From: Fischerella muscicola SAG 1427-1 = PCC 73103
GTDB taxonomy: Bacteria > Cyanobacteriota > Cyanobacteriia > Cyanobacteriales > Nostocaceae
Direction of reading: 5' to 3'
NCBI RefSeq assembly: GCF_000317245.1
Contig: NZ_AJLJ01000271.1
Location: 31,538 to 95,537, forward strand
Length of the DNA: 64,000 bases
The translations under genes and the position numbers were made by a program. This document shows positions 24,798 through 33,838 of the stretch, piece by piece. The notes under the pieces are model-generated. The model did not search any database. It saw only the letters and a list, made by a program, of their open reading frames with translations, and was not told the DNA's origin. Each line of letters opens with the position of its first letter. Position 1 is the first letter of the stretch.

Positions 24798-25517
24798 CTA
24801 CCAATTATATTTTTCTTGCTCTGAATCTTGGTTAAATAATCCTAGTATAGGGCCGAGAATCGCTCCCACTAAAAAACCACCAGCATGGGCCCAGTAGGCA
24901 ATACCTCCGTTTTCCATACCAATATTAGTGGGTGCTTCGAGGCTAGCAATGCCGTAAAAAGCTTGTTCGACAAACCAAAATCCGAGAAAAAAGTATGCTG
25001 GTACACGGAAGGTAGGGAAGAAAAATCCCAAGGGAACGACGCCGAGGACTTCTGCTTGGGGAAAACGGATGATATATGCTCCCAAAACGCCAGCGATCGC
25101 ACCACTTGCACCTAATGAGGGGATAGCAGAATTTTGGGAAAAGAACCACTGAGCCAATGTTGCTAGAACGCCACTAGCTAAATAGAAAAATAAATATTTA
25201 ACATGACCTAATTTATCTTCTACATTATTACCAAAAATCCATAAAAATAACATGTTGCCACCAAGATGTAGCAAACCACCATGCAAAAATTGGGCAGTAA
25301 TTAACGTCACCCACTCTGGTACGGGCTGATTTACAGAAATACCTGCAAAACTAGCTGTCAGTTCTCGTGGTACTACTGCAAATAAGTGAAAAAACCCATC
25401 TAAATATTGGGGAGGGAGACTTGATTCATAAAGAAATGCTAGAACGTTGGCAGCAATCAGCCCATAAGTTACATAGGGCGTAATTTTTGTTGGGTTATTA
25501 TCTTTAATTGGAACCAT
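24798..25517 (-). CDS. Rhomboid family intramembrane serine protease
   Basis: 239 residues from ATG 25515-25517 (a TTG start at 25547 is unlikely). Six or seven membrane helices. The catalytic dyad is seen as GASG with Ser138 and His211 in AYWAHAGGFLVGA; the HGGLLHLGGNMLFLWIFGN segment is the conserved second helix with its His and Asn. It cleaves membrane proteins within or next to their transmembrane segment; the substrate is unknown. The C-terminus is short and hydrophilic. Neighbouring genes are unrelated. Confidence 0.93.
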   Translation of the reverse strand: MVPIKDNNPTKITPYVTYGLIAANVLAFLYESSLPPQYLDGFFHLFAVVPRELTASFAGISVNQPVPEWVTLITAQFLHGGLLHLGGNMLFLWIFGNNVEDKLGHVKYLFFYLASGVLATLAQWFFSQNSAIPSLGASGAIAGVLGAYIIRFPQAEVLGVVPLGFFFPTFRVPAYFFLGFWFVEQAFYGIASLEAPTNIGMENGGIAYWAHAGGFLVGAILGPILGLFNQDSEQEKYNW

Positions 25518-26055
25518 AGGCTTTTTTCTGGCTTTTTCACAACTCAACTACACAATACCTGAGTAGTTAAGTATTTAGGATTTACCTCTGGATGGATTTA
25601 GAAAGATGTTCCAAAAGATATTTGTGAACGAGATAGAGATCATGCATGTCTTATAAACAACAAATACTTGTGTATTACATTCAAACTTAGAGAAAATATT
25701 TATTCGTCTTGATCTGTATATTATTTTTTATTCAAGTTTTTTATTTGGACTATATTTGTTATGTGATCTCTAAAAATTACCTAATTTTTTACTATGTACT
25801 GATAATTTGTTAAAATTTGTAAATGAATTTATATCTAATGATACATATTCTAGAGTGTTTGTTTTTTACAAAGTAACTTTATTTAAACAATGCTTCTTAC
25901 TGATGGTAGATAAAATTTGCAATTCAACCTTTAGGCAGTGATGAGCTATTATTCCTGTCATAGTATGAAACATAAGAGTCTATTATTATTTGTATTCACT
26001 GATAGTGATCATAGAAGCAAACTTATTAGTAAAAAATGCTAGGGGTGTACAGTCC
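25518..26055. other. AT-rich divergent promoter region
   Basis: About 540 bases between the rhomboid gene and the divergent response regulator. Very AT-rich, with no open frame of note, no hairpin with a T-run and no repeat that I recognise. It presumably carries both promoters and an unusually long leader for the regulator. Confidence 0.4.
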
Positions 26056-26721
26056 ATGCCCTTGACGATCCTTGTAGTGGATGACGATCCGGGCACTCGT
26101 CTGTCTATCAGCGATTATCTTGAACTATCCGGCTACTCGGTAATTATTGCTGATGACGGTCAAGAGGCTTTAGCAAAGGTGGAAGAGTACCATCCTGATT
26201 TGATGGTTACTGATATTGTCATGCCACGAATGAATGGTTATGAACTGGTACGCCAAGTGCGCCAACAATCTGCATTTCGTTTGTTGCCAGTCATTTTGTT
26301 GACAGCACGAACAAAAACACAGGAAAGAATACTCGGTTATCAATCTGGATGTGATTTATACTTGCCCAAGCCTTTTGAATTAGAAGAGTTGGGGGCAGCT
26401 ATTCGTAATTTGTTGGCGCGATCGCAAATTATTCAATCTGCATACCGTCTTTCTGATCTCGAAAATACTAATGCTTTAGAGGCTAACGGCTCACAGTTAA
26501 CTCACATTCAAAAATCCCAGTGGTTTTCAGAACTAACTTCCAGAGAACAAGAAGTTTTAGAACTTTTGACTCATGGTCTTTCTAATGCTGATATGGGTCA
26601 AAAGTTACACCTAAGTCCTCGAACGGTGGAAAAGTATGTTAGCAGTTTGTTGAGAAAAACAGGCACTAACAACAGAGCTGAATTAGTACGTTTTGCGATG
26701 AAGCATGGTCTAGTGGAATGA
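26056..26721 (+). CDS. NarL/LuxR-type response regulator
   Basis: 221 residues from ATG 26056; the open frame extends 22 codons upstream but the family begins at MPLTILVVDDDPGTR. The receiver domain (1-120) has the acidic pair DD at 9-11, phospho-acceptor Asp53 in VTDIVMP, Thr83 and Lys105. After a linker comes a LuxR-type helix-turn-helix (158-221: LTSREQEVLELLTHGLSNADMGQKLHLSPRTVEKYVSSLLRK). It is a DNA-binding response regulator. It resembles the Ycf29/Rre1-type regulators conserved in cyanobacteria and red-algal plastids, which I offer as a guess rather than a call. No kinase gene lies beside it. Confidence 0.92.
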   Translation: MPLTILVVDDDPGTRLSISDYLELSGYSVIIADDGQEALAKVEEYHPDLMVTDIVMPRMNGYELVRQVRQQSAFRLLPVILLTARTKTQERILGYQSGCDLYLPKPFELEELGAAIRNLLARSQIIQSAYRLSDLENTNALEANGSQLTHIQKSQWFSELTSREQEVLELLTHGLSNADMGQKLHLSPRTVEKYVSSLLRKTGTNNRAELVRFAMKHGLVE

Positions 26722-26730
26722 AGGGTGAGA

Positions 26731-26840
26731 GAAACAAGGGAGACAAGGGAGACAAGGGAGACAAGGAAGACGGGAAAATAACTAATGATAATTGATACTT
26801 TACCCTTGACTATTGACTATTGACTATTGACCACTACTAA
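26731..26840. repeat. Decamer and heptamer tandem repeats
   Basis: A run of GAGACAAGGG decamers (about 26731-26770) is followed by a (TTGACTA)n heptamer run (about 26804-26830). The decamer recurs in degenerate form at 30495-30535 and 39243-39285. Noncoding intergenic repeats downstream of the response regulator. Confidence 0.7.
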
Positions 26841-26937
26841 CTACTATTAAAAAAATATTTATAGCTTGTGAATTTTATACAAGTTAGTAAATAATTATCT
26901 GTATCAAAGTTATGATTTTTGCTGCGTTGCGATCGCT

Positions 26938-27909
26938 CTAATCACCAAAAGCTAGTTGAGACTCTATTGGATCGATAGCTGCTCGCCAGACATCGTATCC
27001 ATTCTCGTTTAAATGTAATCCATCTGTGGTTAAATCTTCTCGCAAGTTACCTTCAAAATCTGCAAACCACTTGTAAAGATTGAGATAATTTACTCCTTCT
27101 TTTTGGGCAATTAAAGCAAGTTGATGATTGATAGCGCGAATACGAATATTAGAAATATTAGACCAGCGGCTTGGTAAAATAGATTGAACAATAATCATAC
27201 TATCAGGATGATTTTGTCGTAAGCGTTGCATAATCAAGCGAGAATTGCTTAAAATCGCTTCATCGCTTCTACCTTTGCGTAAGTCGTTAATCCCAACCAT
27301 GACATAAATAACAGTCGGTTTTGTTTTGGCAAAAGCCGATAATCTTTTTAAAACGCCACTAGAAGTATCTCCAGAAATTCCCTGATTCAACCACAATTTT
27401 TCACCAGGAAGGATTTGTTTCGGAAACCACATACTCAAAGAATCACCAACTAGAATACTTAAGCGATTTTTACCTTGACCTTTAGCCATTGCTTTGGCTT
27501 CCATCGCTAGCAAACTTTTCCAATCTTCATAAGTTAATTGATGCTTATTGCCAGAATCCCATAATGTCTTCAATTCCTCGTCAGCTACACGTGTATAAAT
27601 TTGACCAGCTTTCAGCGCAGCTAATCTATGATAATAAAGTTGGCTTCCAGACGTAGGCTTCTCAACTATTCTATAGCTCGGTGTTAAAAATGATTCTGTT
27701 GCTACAGGCAAATTCTGCTCGCTAAATTCTGGTGGAGAGGTTTCCAAAGTAGGGACTAATGTCTCACTTGCTACTGGCTGTAAGTTGTCTTGGTTTTTCC
27801 AATTTACTTGATGATCATCAGTATGAAAAATAGATTGCTCTGGTAAAGTCGATACTGGTAAAACCAATCCTGTTACTAAACCTGCTGTTAACAGATACAC
27901 ATCCCTCAT
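26938..27909 (-). CDS. SGNH/GDSL-type hydrolase, probably exported
   Basis: 323 residues from ATG 27907-27909 (a TTG 12 codons upstream is possible). The N-terminus RDVYLLTAGLVTGLVLPVSTLP looks like an uncleaved signal or anchor, followed by a low-complexity linker. The hydrolase domain has the four SGNH blocks: SILVGDSLSMWFP (Ser), NQGISGDTSSGVL (Gly), VMVGINDLRKG (Asn) and DGLHLNENGYDVW (Asp and His). It likely deacylates or de-esterifies a lipid or polysaccharide outside the cytoplasm. The neighbouring methyltransferase gene is more than 300 bases away and unrelated. Confidence 0.9.
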   Translation of the reverse strand: MRDVYLLTAGLVTGLVLPVSTLPEQSIFHTDDHQVNWKNQDNLQPVASETLVPTLETSPPEFSEQNLPVATESFLTPSYRIVEKPTSGSQLYYHRLAALKAGQIYTRVADEELKTLWDSGNKHQLTYEDWKSLLAMEAKAMAKGQGKNRLSILVGDSLSMWFPKQILPGEKLWLNQGISGDTSSGVLKRLSAFAKTKPTVIYVMVGINDLRKGRSDEAILSNSRLIMQRLRQNHPDSMIIVQSILPSRWSNISNIRIRAINHQLALIAQKEGVNYLNLYKWFADFEGNLREDLTTDGLHLNENGYDVWRAAIDPIESQLAFGD

Positions 27910-28221
27910 ATCGTAGTTTCTCCCAATAGTTGCTCCTTTTCCCAAAAGCAGCTTTTTTTAGCTGGTATCAGGAAAATTCTTCATTAGCTAAATTATCACC
28001 TTTTACAGTATTTACACTGAACAGGTGTAATTAGCTAGCTTGTGAGATTAGTTTTTACAATATCTTTAATGACTTTATCTACTGTTAATAACGTCTAATT
28101 AAATACTTTATATATAGAAATCTTAGGGTTTTTACTAGGTTAGCAATTTTCATTACTTCAGGGCAATGACCTTGGTGTAAGACCTCTTACACCCCATACC
28201 CACTTCCAAATCAGGACATTG
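27910..28221. other. Gap with a small hairpin
   Basis: About 310 AT-rich bases. A hairpin GGTGTAAG-acct-CTTACACC lies at 28173-28192, shortly after the end of the minus-strand methyltransferase gene and possibly part of its terminator, although no T-run follows on that strand. Otherwise I see only the leader of the SGNH hydrolase gene. Confidence 0.45.
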
Positions 28222-29127
28222 TCAAGTCTCAAACCGATAACGGCTGCCGATAACATAATCTTCACTCATTTCAAACGAAATCCATCGCCTTTGCCAATTC
28301 TCAGCCACAAAACCTGTTGTATTAGAACCTGCGAACGCATCTAATACTAAATCGCCTTCATCGGTTAAAAATTTGACAAAGAACTCTGCAAATCCTTGAG
28401 GAAAACGCGCAGGATGGGGTTGTATTCCCGCTGCTTTACAGCGACGTAGGTATGCACTGTTAGATTCAGTATTAGCAATTTCTAACAAATTAGGTGGTAT
28501 TGCACCCTGATTATCCTTTTGAAAACAATTAGAAATATCATGTCCACTAGGACGTATTTTCGCTTTATAGCCATTTTTAAGTAACTGCTTCATACTCTTA
28601 CTGTATGGCTTTAAAACTTTTCTATTATCTGCTTTTGGATAAGGCGTTTTCGATAACCACCAAACTACATTGACTGAATCTTTAACACGAATGCGTCTAA
28701 CTGTCACCCACTCAGCTGGGGTAGGTAGTCGCGCCGGATTATAGTGATAAAATTCTTGAGCAAGAAAAAAACCAACTTCTTTACACAGCCTGACTAATAA
28801 TTCATATTGGTAGATACTTCGCACTGGATTACCAGGTAGATAAGCACCACCTAAATCCAACACAAATGAGCCATTATCTGTAAGTACCCGTTTAAATTCA
28901 TAAGCGAAAGGTAGAAACCATTCAATATATTTTTCGGCGCTTTGATTACCGTATTCTTTTTGACGAGTCAGTGCAAATGGCGGTGAAGTCAATATTAAGT
29001 TGATGCTGCTGTCTGGAATAGATTTAATCAGTTCTTGGCTATCTCCCAGATATACTGAGCCATAATTTTGAGAGTAATAAGGTGTAAATTTTATTGCTTG
29101 TTTTGGCGTTACTTGTTCTTGTGTCAA
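28222..29127 (-). CDS. DNA methyltransferase of the TSPPF (amino-MTase, beta) class
   Basis: 301 residues. The catalytic motif IV is TSPPF at 47-51 (INLILTSPPFALTRQKEYGN) and the AdoMet-binding motif I lies at the C-terminus (LVLDAFAGSNTTGFVAE, about 260-276); this order is that of the beta class of N4-cytosine/N6-adenine methyltransferases. The S-PP-F form points to N4-cytosine methylation. No restriction endonuclease gene is next to it, so it looks like a solitary methyltransferase. Conserved solitary methyltransferases of this kind, with targets such as GGCC or CGATCG, occur across cyanobacteria, but the target cannot be read from the sequence. Start: ATG at 29125-29127. Confidence 0.9.
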   Translation of the reverse strand: MTQEQVTPKQAIKFTPYYSQNYGSVYLGDSQELIKSIPDSSINLILTSPPFALTRQKEYGNQSAEKYIEWFLPFAYEFKRVLTDNGSFVLDLGGAYLPGNPVRSIYQYELLVRLCKEVGFFLAQEFYHYNPARLPTPAEWVTVRRIRVKDSVNVVWWLSKTPYPKADNRKVLKPYSKSMKQLLKNGYKAKIRPSGHDISNCFQKDNQGAIPPNLLEIANTESNSAYLRRCKAAGIQPHPARFPQGFAEFFVKFLTDEGDLVLDAFAGSNTTGFVAENWQRRWISFEMSEDYVIGSRYRFET

Positions 29128-29229
29128 GAGAATCTGTATTTATAACTAATTTTTCTAGCCAATTCTGATTTGACCCCTGTTTGTAATCAAGAGGGGATCT
29201 CAGGCAGAAAATATGGCGTCAATGAAAAT

Positions 29230-29670
29230 CTACCACTTTTTATAGGGAAGAAATTTTCCAGACATGATCACTTTAACGCGATCGCCTTTGGGGTCTTCTT
29301 CTTTTTCAATATCCAAAGTAAAATCAATTGCGCTCATAATCCCATCACCAAACTTGTCGTGAATCACCGCTTTCATTGGCATTCCATACACCTGCATAAT
29401 TTCGTAAAAACGGTAAATCAGAGGATCTGTTGGTACAACTGGTCCTAATCCTTTAACAGGATATTCTATTAATTCTTCCACATAAGTTTCATCAAGTCCT
29501 AATGCTTCAACTAATTGTTTTGCCTCTGACTGTGAAGCACTAGCTTGACGATAGATAACAGCCGCAATCCATACTTCATCACGCCCCAAAATCTTTTCTA
29601 AATCTGTAAAGCTTAGTCCCTTGTCTTTTTTTGCTGTCAACAGCTTTTGAGTAATTTCGGGAATAGACAT
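29230..29670 (-). CDS. cynS: Cyanate hydratase (cyanase)
   Basis: 146 residues, close to the standard length. Cyanase converts cyanate and bicarbonate to ammonia and CO2, in a decamer in the cytoplasm. The catalytic residues known from E. coli cyanase correspond to Arg87, Glu90 (IYRFYEIMQVYG) and Ser113 (GDGIMSAIDF). The N-terminal half is the helix-turn-helix-like domain, and the C-terminus VKVIMSGKFLPYKKW is canonical. The start at 29668-29670 is fixed by AGGAG about nine bases upstream. Unlike many cyanobacterial cynS genes it has no cynABD cyanate/nitrite transporter genes beside it in this window. The methyltransferase gene follows in the same direction after 100 bp. Confidence 0.97.
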   Translation of the reverse strand: MSIPEITQKLLTAKKDKGLSFTDLEKILGRDEVWIAAVIYRQASASQSEAKQLVEALGLDETYVEELIEYPVKGLGPVVPTDPLIYRFYEIMQVYGMPMKAVIHDKFGDGIMSAIDFTLDIEKEEDPKGDRVKVIMSGKFLPYKKW

Positions 29671-30016
29671 ATAAAGTCTCCTGTAGTTACTTGCTGGTCT
29701 AAGATTATATCCCACATTCCGCACTTCAATAAGTAGCATAGGTAAACTACATAAACAGAAAATTTACTCATGAGAATTTGAACAATTAAGTAACCAGAAA
29801 ATAAATAAATTATCCACATCAAAATTCCAGTTTTTTTATTGTGTAAAAAAGACAGTGGCTAGAAGACTTTTTGGCGCTACCAAACGGAATTCCCTCAGAT
29901 GACACATAAATCCAATGAAATTACTGGGATTCTTGCATTATTGGAATTGCTAGATATCACAGGCTCTATCATTACTAATGCTATGATAATAGTACGAACG
30001 CTAAGTATCTCCTCAA
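29671..30016. other. Divergent gap between cynS and marR
   Basis: About 345 AT-rich bases with no gene or clear structure. It should hold the promoters of cynS (minus) and of the MarR-type regulator (plus). A palindromic operator for the MarR protein would be expected near 29950-30010, but I cannot define one reliably. Confidence 0.35.
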
Positions 30017-30484
30017 ATGGTTTCTACATCTGAAAATTCTGTAGCTTTGGAGTCGTGGCAGCAAACTAGAGCGCCATACAATCTTGGCTATCGAATCAAA
30101 TTGCTATCTCAACTTCTCTATCGCAAATTTACAGAACGTCTGGAACCTTACGGCTTGACTCCCTTTCATTGGGTAATTTTATGTTGTTTATGGGAGGAAA
30201 ATGGTTTACCGACTTCCACTATTGGCGAAAGACTCAAACAAGTAGGAGGTACGCTAACTGGGGTACTGGATCGGATGGAAGAACGCGGCTTAGTTCGCCG
30301 AGAACGAGATTGTCGCGATCGCCGCATTTGGCGAATTTGGTTGACGGATGCTGGCAAGGAATTAGAAAGTATTTTGCCTGATCTGGCTGTGGAAGTGCGT
30401 GAGCAAGCTTTGCAAGGTATTTCCCACACTGAACGCGAACAATTTTCCCAAATAATCAATCAGGCGATCGCGAATTTATCGTGA
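30017..30484 (+). CDS. MarR-type transcriptional regulator
   Basis: 155 residues, the usual length. The winged helix-turn-helix is clear: YGLTPFHWVILCCLWEENGLPTSTIGERLKQVGGTLTGVLDRMEERGLVRRERDCRDRRIWRIWLTDAGKE, with the wing at RERDCRDRRIWRIWLT. MarR proteins are dimeric repressors released by small hydrophobic ligands. It lies upstream of, and in the same direction as, an EmrA-like and two MFS exporter genes, so it most likely controls them. TATCTCCTCAA before the ATG gives no strong Shine-Dalgarno. Confidence 0.93.
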   Translation: MVSTSENSVALESWQQTRAPYNLGYRIKLLSQLLYRKFTERLEPYGLTPFHWVILCCLWEENGLPTSTIGERLKQVGGTLTGVLDRMEERGLVRRERDCRDRRIWRIWLTDAGKELESILPDLAVEVREQALQGISHTEREQFSQIINQAIANLS

Positions 30485-30761
30485 GAGCGGGGATCAGGGA
30501 ATGGGGACAAGGAGGACAAAGGAGACAAGGGAGATGGGTAGAATAACAATTGACAATTGACACTTGAGACTTGACCAACAACCAACCTTAATCTTTCTTT
30601 AAGAATAGATATATATCACCCGATTGGGTGTAGTTACATTCAATTTTTTTTCAGAAAATATTACGTATACGAAGTAATTATTCCCTAACCAATCTTAGTT
30701 AAATATTACGACCACTAAATAATTTATATAATTCCGCGCTGGAGCAGGAGAATTTACAATC

Positions 30762-32231
30762 ATGGAACGTTCAAGCACTACCAATCTCAACAACAATAAC
30801 GGACACAGCAAAACAGCTGTCTTGGAAAAAGAATTAGTTACAGATACAGAAGAATTGAAAACTCGTACCCAAGCAGTAGCAATACCAGAAGCGCCGGAGG
30901 TGGAGAAGCAACAGCCCACTTCACCCAAAGGTAAGAAACCAATCAAGCTGATTTTGGCAGCCTTGGGTGTGGGTGCAGTTGCAGCTAGTGGTTTTGGATT
31001 TCGCTGGTGGCAATATGCTTCTACCCATCAGGAAACAGACAACGCCCAGATTGCGGGACACGTCCACCAAGTTAGTACTCGGATTCCGGGAACTGTTGCT
31101 CAAGTGCTGGTAAATGATAACCAGTTTGTAAAACAGGGACAGTTGCTAGTCAAACTTGATCCCCAAGACTACCAAAGTAAAGTTCAGCAGACAGAAGCAG
31201 CCTTAGCAAATGCTAAGGCTCAAGCGGAGGCTGCACAAGCGAATATTACCTTAACATCACAAACTAGCAGCGCTCAGACAAATCAAGCGCAAGGAAATGT
31301 TAACGCTGCTTTAGCAGCAATTTCCACAGCCCAAGCAGCAGTACAAGAAGCAAAAGCAGGTATTCCCACAGCCCAAGCTCAAGTTCGTTCTGCCGAAGCT
31401 GCGGTTCCAGCAGCCCAAGCACAAGTAGCACAAGCCGAGGCAAATTTGCAAAAAGCCCAAGCTGACTATAACCGCTACCAAACTTTATATCAACAAGGTG
31501 CGATCGCTCGTCAGCAATTGGACACAGCCAAAGCCGCTTATGGTGTGGCACAAGCACAAAAAAATGCTGCCGTTCAAGGAGTTCAACAAGCCCAAGCACA
31601 ACTAGCTGCTGCTAAACAAGGAGTTGCCAAAGCCCAGTCCCAACTAGCACAAGCCCAAGAAGGAGTTGCTAGCGCCCAAGCGAAACTCGCAGCATCCCAA
31701 GGAGGATTACAACAAGCTACCGCCACTAAGCAAGACACAGCCGTAAAACGCAGTCAGTATGATGCAGCTAAGGCAGCCATTAGTCAAGCACAAGCTTCTC
31801 TTAACGATGCTCAATTGCAGCTATCCTACACCAACATTACCGCCCCCAGTAGTGGACGGGTAGGTAGGAAAAATGTGGAAGTTGGTAACAGAGTACAAAC
31901 AGGAACACCATTAATGGCGATCATTGATAACGAGAATTGGCTTGTCGCCAACTTCAAAGAAACCCAACTCGAAAACATGAAACCGGGGGAACCAGTAGAA
32001 ATCAAGCTGGATGCTTTACCTCATCACACTTTCGAGGGACATGTTGACAGCATTTCGCCAGCTTCCGGCGCTCAATTTGCCTTATTGCCACCAGATAACG
32101 CCACAGGCAACTTTACCAAAATTGTACAGCGGGTCCCAGTCAAAATCGTTTTTGATCAAAACAGTATCAAGGGCTATGAATCACAGATTTTACCAGGCAT
32201 GTCTGCGGAAGTGAGCGTCAAAGTTAAATAA
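30762..32231 (+). CDS. HlyD/EmrA-type membrane fusion protein
   Basis: 489 residues. A cytoplasmic N-terminus of about 65 residues precedes a single membrane helix (IKLILAALGVGAVAASGFGFRWW). Then come the first half of a biotinyl-lipoyl-like domain (VSTRIPGTVAQVLVNDNQFVKQGQLLVKLDPQDY), a long Ala/Gln-rich coiled-coil hairpin (about 145-355), and the second half with the beta-barrel (ITAPSSGRVGRKNVEVGNRVQTGTPL, VKIVFDQNSIKGYESQILPGMSAEVSVKV). It would bridge an inner-membrane exporter to the outer membrane. AGGAGAATTTACAATC precedes the ATG. The partner exporter is most likely the interrupted EmrB-like gene at 33839. The coiled coil is long for EmrA. Confidence 0.93.
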   Translation: MERSSTTNLNNNNGHSKTAVLEKELVTDTEELKTRTQAVAIPEAPEVEKQQPTSPKGKKPIKLILAALGVGAVAASGFGFRWWQYASTHQETDNAQIAGHVHQVSTRIPGTVAQVLVNDNQFVKQGQLLVKLDPQDYQSKVQQTEAALANAKAQAEAAQANITLTSQTSSAQTNQAQGNVNAALAAISTAQAAVQEAKAGIPTAQAQVRSAEAAVPAAQAQVAQAEANLQKAQADYNRYQTLYQQGAIARQQLDTAKAAYGVAQAQKNAAVQGVQQAQAQLAAAKQGVAKAQSQLAQAQEGVASAQAKLAASQGGLQQATATKQDTAVKRSQYDAAKAAISQAQASLNDAQLQLSYTNITAPSSGRVGRKNVEVGNRVQTGTPLMAIIDNENWLVANFKETQLENMKPGEPVEIKLDALPHHTFEGHVDSISPASGAQFALLPPDNATGNFTKIVQRVPVKIVFDQNSIKGYESQILPGMSAEVSVKVK

Positions 32232-32404
32232 GTTGGTTATTTGTCATTTGTCAATGGTCAATGGTCATTAGTTATTCCCCGCTCTTTGATCCCCAACTTC
32301 CTCCTGACGACTATTTCCGTTTCCGCCAATGGAGAGGGGTGAAGGTGAAATCTTTTCATTATCGTCAATTAGGTAAATCTGTTGACTAATCAGCATTGAT
32401 CTGC

Positions 32405-33679
32405 ATGAAAACACAAACTCAAAAACAGGTGCTATTACCAGCATTCAGATCGAGAAATTACCGTCTTTTTTTTATTGGACAAGGTATCTCTTTGATTGGA
32501 ACATGGATGACACAAACTGCCACAATTTGGCTGGTTTATAGCTTAACTCAATCGCCATTAATGTTAGGGCTCGTAGGATTTAGCAGTCAAATTCCTAGCT
32601 TTATTCTTGCTCCCTTTGGTGGCGTATTTGTGGATCGTGTTTCCCGTCATCGTACCTTAATCGGCACCCAAATATTGGCAATGATCCAGTCATTGGCATT
32701 AGCGATCTTGGCGCTAACTGGTGTGATTCATATTTGGCACATCATTGTTTTAAGTTTGTTTCAAGGAATTATTAGTGCTTTTGATGCACCAGCACGGCAA
32801 GCATTTGTGGTGGATTTAGTAGAAAGAAAAGAAGATTTAGCGAATGCGATCGCTATTAATTCCACAATGTTTAATGGGGCGCGATTAGTGGGTCCTGCGA
32901 TTGGTGGTTTGTTAGTTGCTGGTGTTGGTGCAGCTTATTGTTTTTTAATTGATGGTCTTAGTTATATTGCCGTCATCATTGCTTTATTAGCAATGAAAAT
33001 TAAGCCTCAAAAAACTGTAGCAAGTATGAGTAATCCCTTACAACAAATTAAAGAGGTATTTTTATATGCCTTTGGCTTTCCACCCATTCGGGCGCTCTTG
33101 TTACTATCAGCTTTAGTTAGCTTTTTTGGATTGCAATATACTGTTCTCGTTCCAGTTTTTGCAGAAAAAATATTACAAGGTAATGCAGAAACACTAGGAT
33201 TTTTGATGGCAGCTTCTGGTGTCGGGGCATTATCAGGTGGAATTTATTTGGCATCACGTAAAACAATCTTGGGACTTGGGAGATTGATTGCTGTAGGACC
33301 AGCAATCTTAGGAATTGGATTAATAGCTTTTTCTCTATCACGTTTCTTACCATTTTCTTTATTCACAATGTTATTTGTAGGCTTGGGAACAATTTTCCAG
33401 GTTGCTGCTGGTAATACAATTTTACAAACAATTGTTGAAGATGAAAAACGTGGGCGAGTCATGAGTTTATTTACAATGTCATTTTTGGGAACTATCCCAT
33501 TTGGTAATTTATTGGGAGGCGCTTTAGCGGATCACATTGGTGCCACCAATACTTTAATTATTGATGGAGTAGTTTGTGTTTTAGGTTCTATCTATTTTTC
33601 CAGACAGTTACCTAGTTTAAGACAATTTGTCCGCCCCATTTATCTAGAAAGAGGAATCATACCCAATAAAGTACATTAA
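32405..33679 (+). CDS. MFS transporter (enterobactin-exporter-like branch)
   Basis: 424 residues from ATG 32405 (a TTG at 32396 is less likely). Twelve hydrophobic helices. The N-terminus LPAFRSRNYRLFFIGQGISLIGTWMTQTATIWLVYSLT is typical of the MFS_3 branch that includes EntS, and GGVFVDRVSRHRTLIGTQ is the cytoplasmic loop 2-3 motif A. GRVMSLFTMSFLGTIPFGNLLGGALADHIGATNT marks the second half. Proton-driven exporter; substrate unknown, perhaps a siderophore or drug. Lies between the EmrA-like and EmrB-like genes in one apparent operon. Confidence 0.9.
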   Translation: MKTQTQKQVLLPAFRSRNYRLFFIGQGISLIGTWMTQTATIWLVYSLTQSPLMLGLVGFSSQIPSFILAPFGGVFVDRVSRHRTLIGTQILAMIQSLALAILALTGVIHIWHIIVLSLFQGIISAFDAPARQAFVVDLVERKEDLANAIAINSTMFNGARLVGPAIGGLLVAGVGAAYCFLIDGLSYIAVIIALLAMKIKPQKTVASMSNPLQQIKEVFLYAFGFPPIRALLLLSALVSFFGLQYTVLVPVFAEKILQGNAETLGFLMAASGVGALSGGIYLASRKTILGLGRLIAVGPAILGIGLIAFSLSRFLPFSLFTMLFVGLGTIFQVAAGNTILQTIVEDEKRGRVMSLFTMSFLGTIPFGNLLGGALADHIGATNTLIIDGVVCVLGSIYFSRQLPSLRQFVRPIYLERGIIPNKVH

Positions 33680-33838
33680 AACTGTGTCATGGATCTTTTA
33701 GATAATATATGCAGATGCTGAAAAGATTTAAAATAAACTAAATCTGTAGTTAACAGATAACTTAATATGCTTCCCTTTTGTCCCGATTCCAGATAATCTA
33801 ATATTTTATAACTCCTAATTTGATCTCGGAGTACTACT

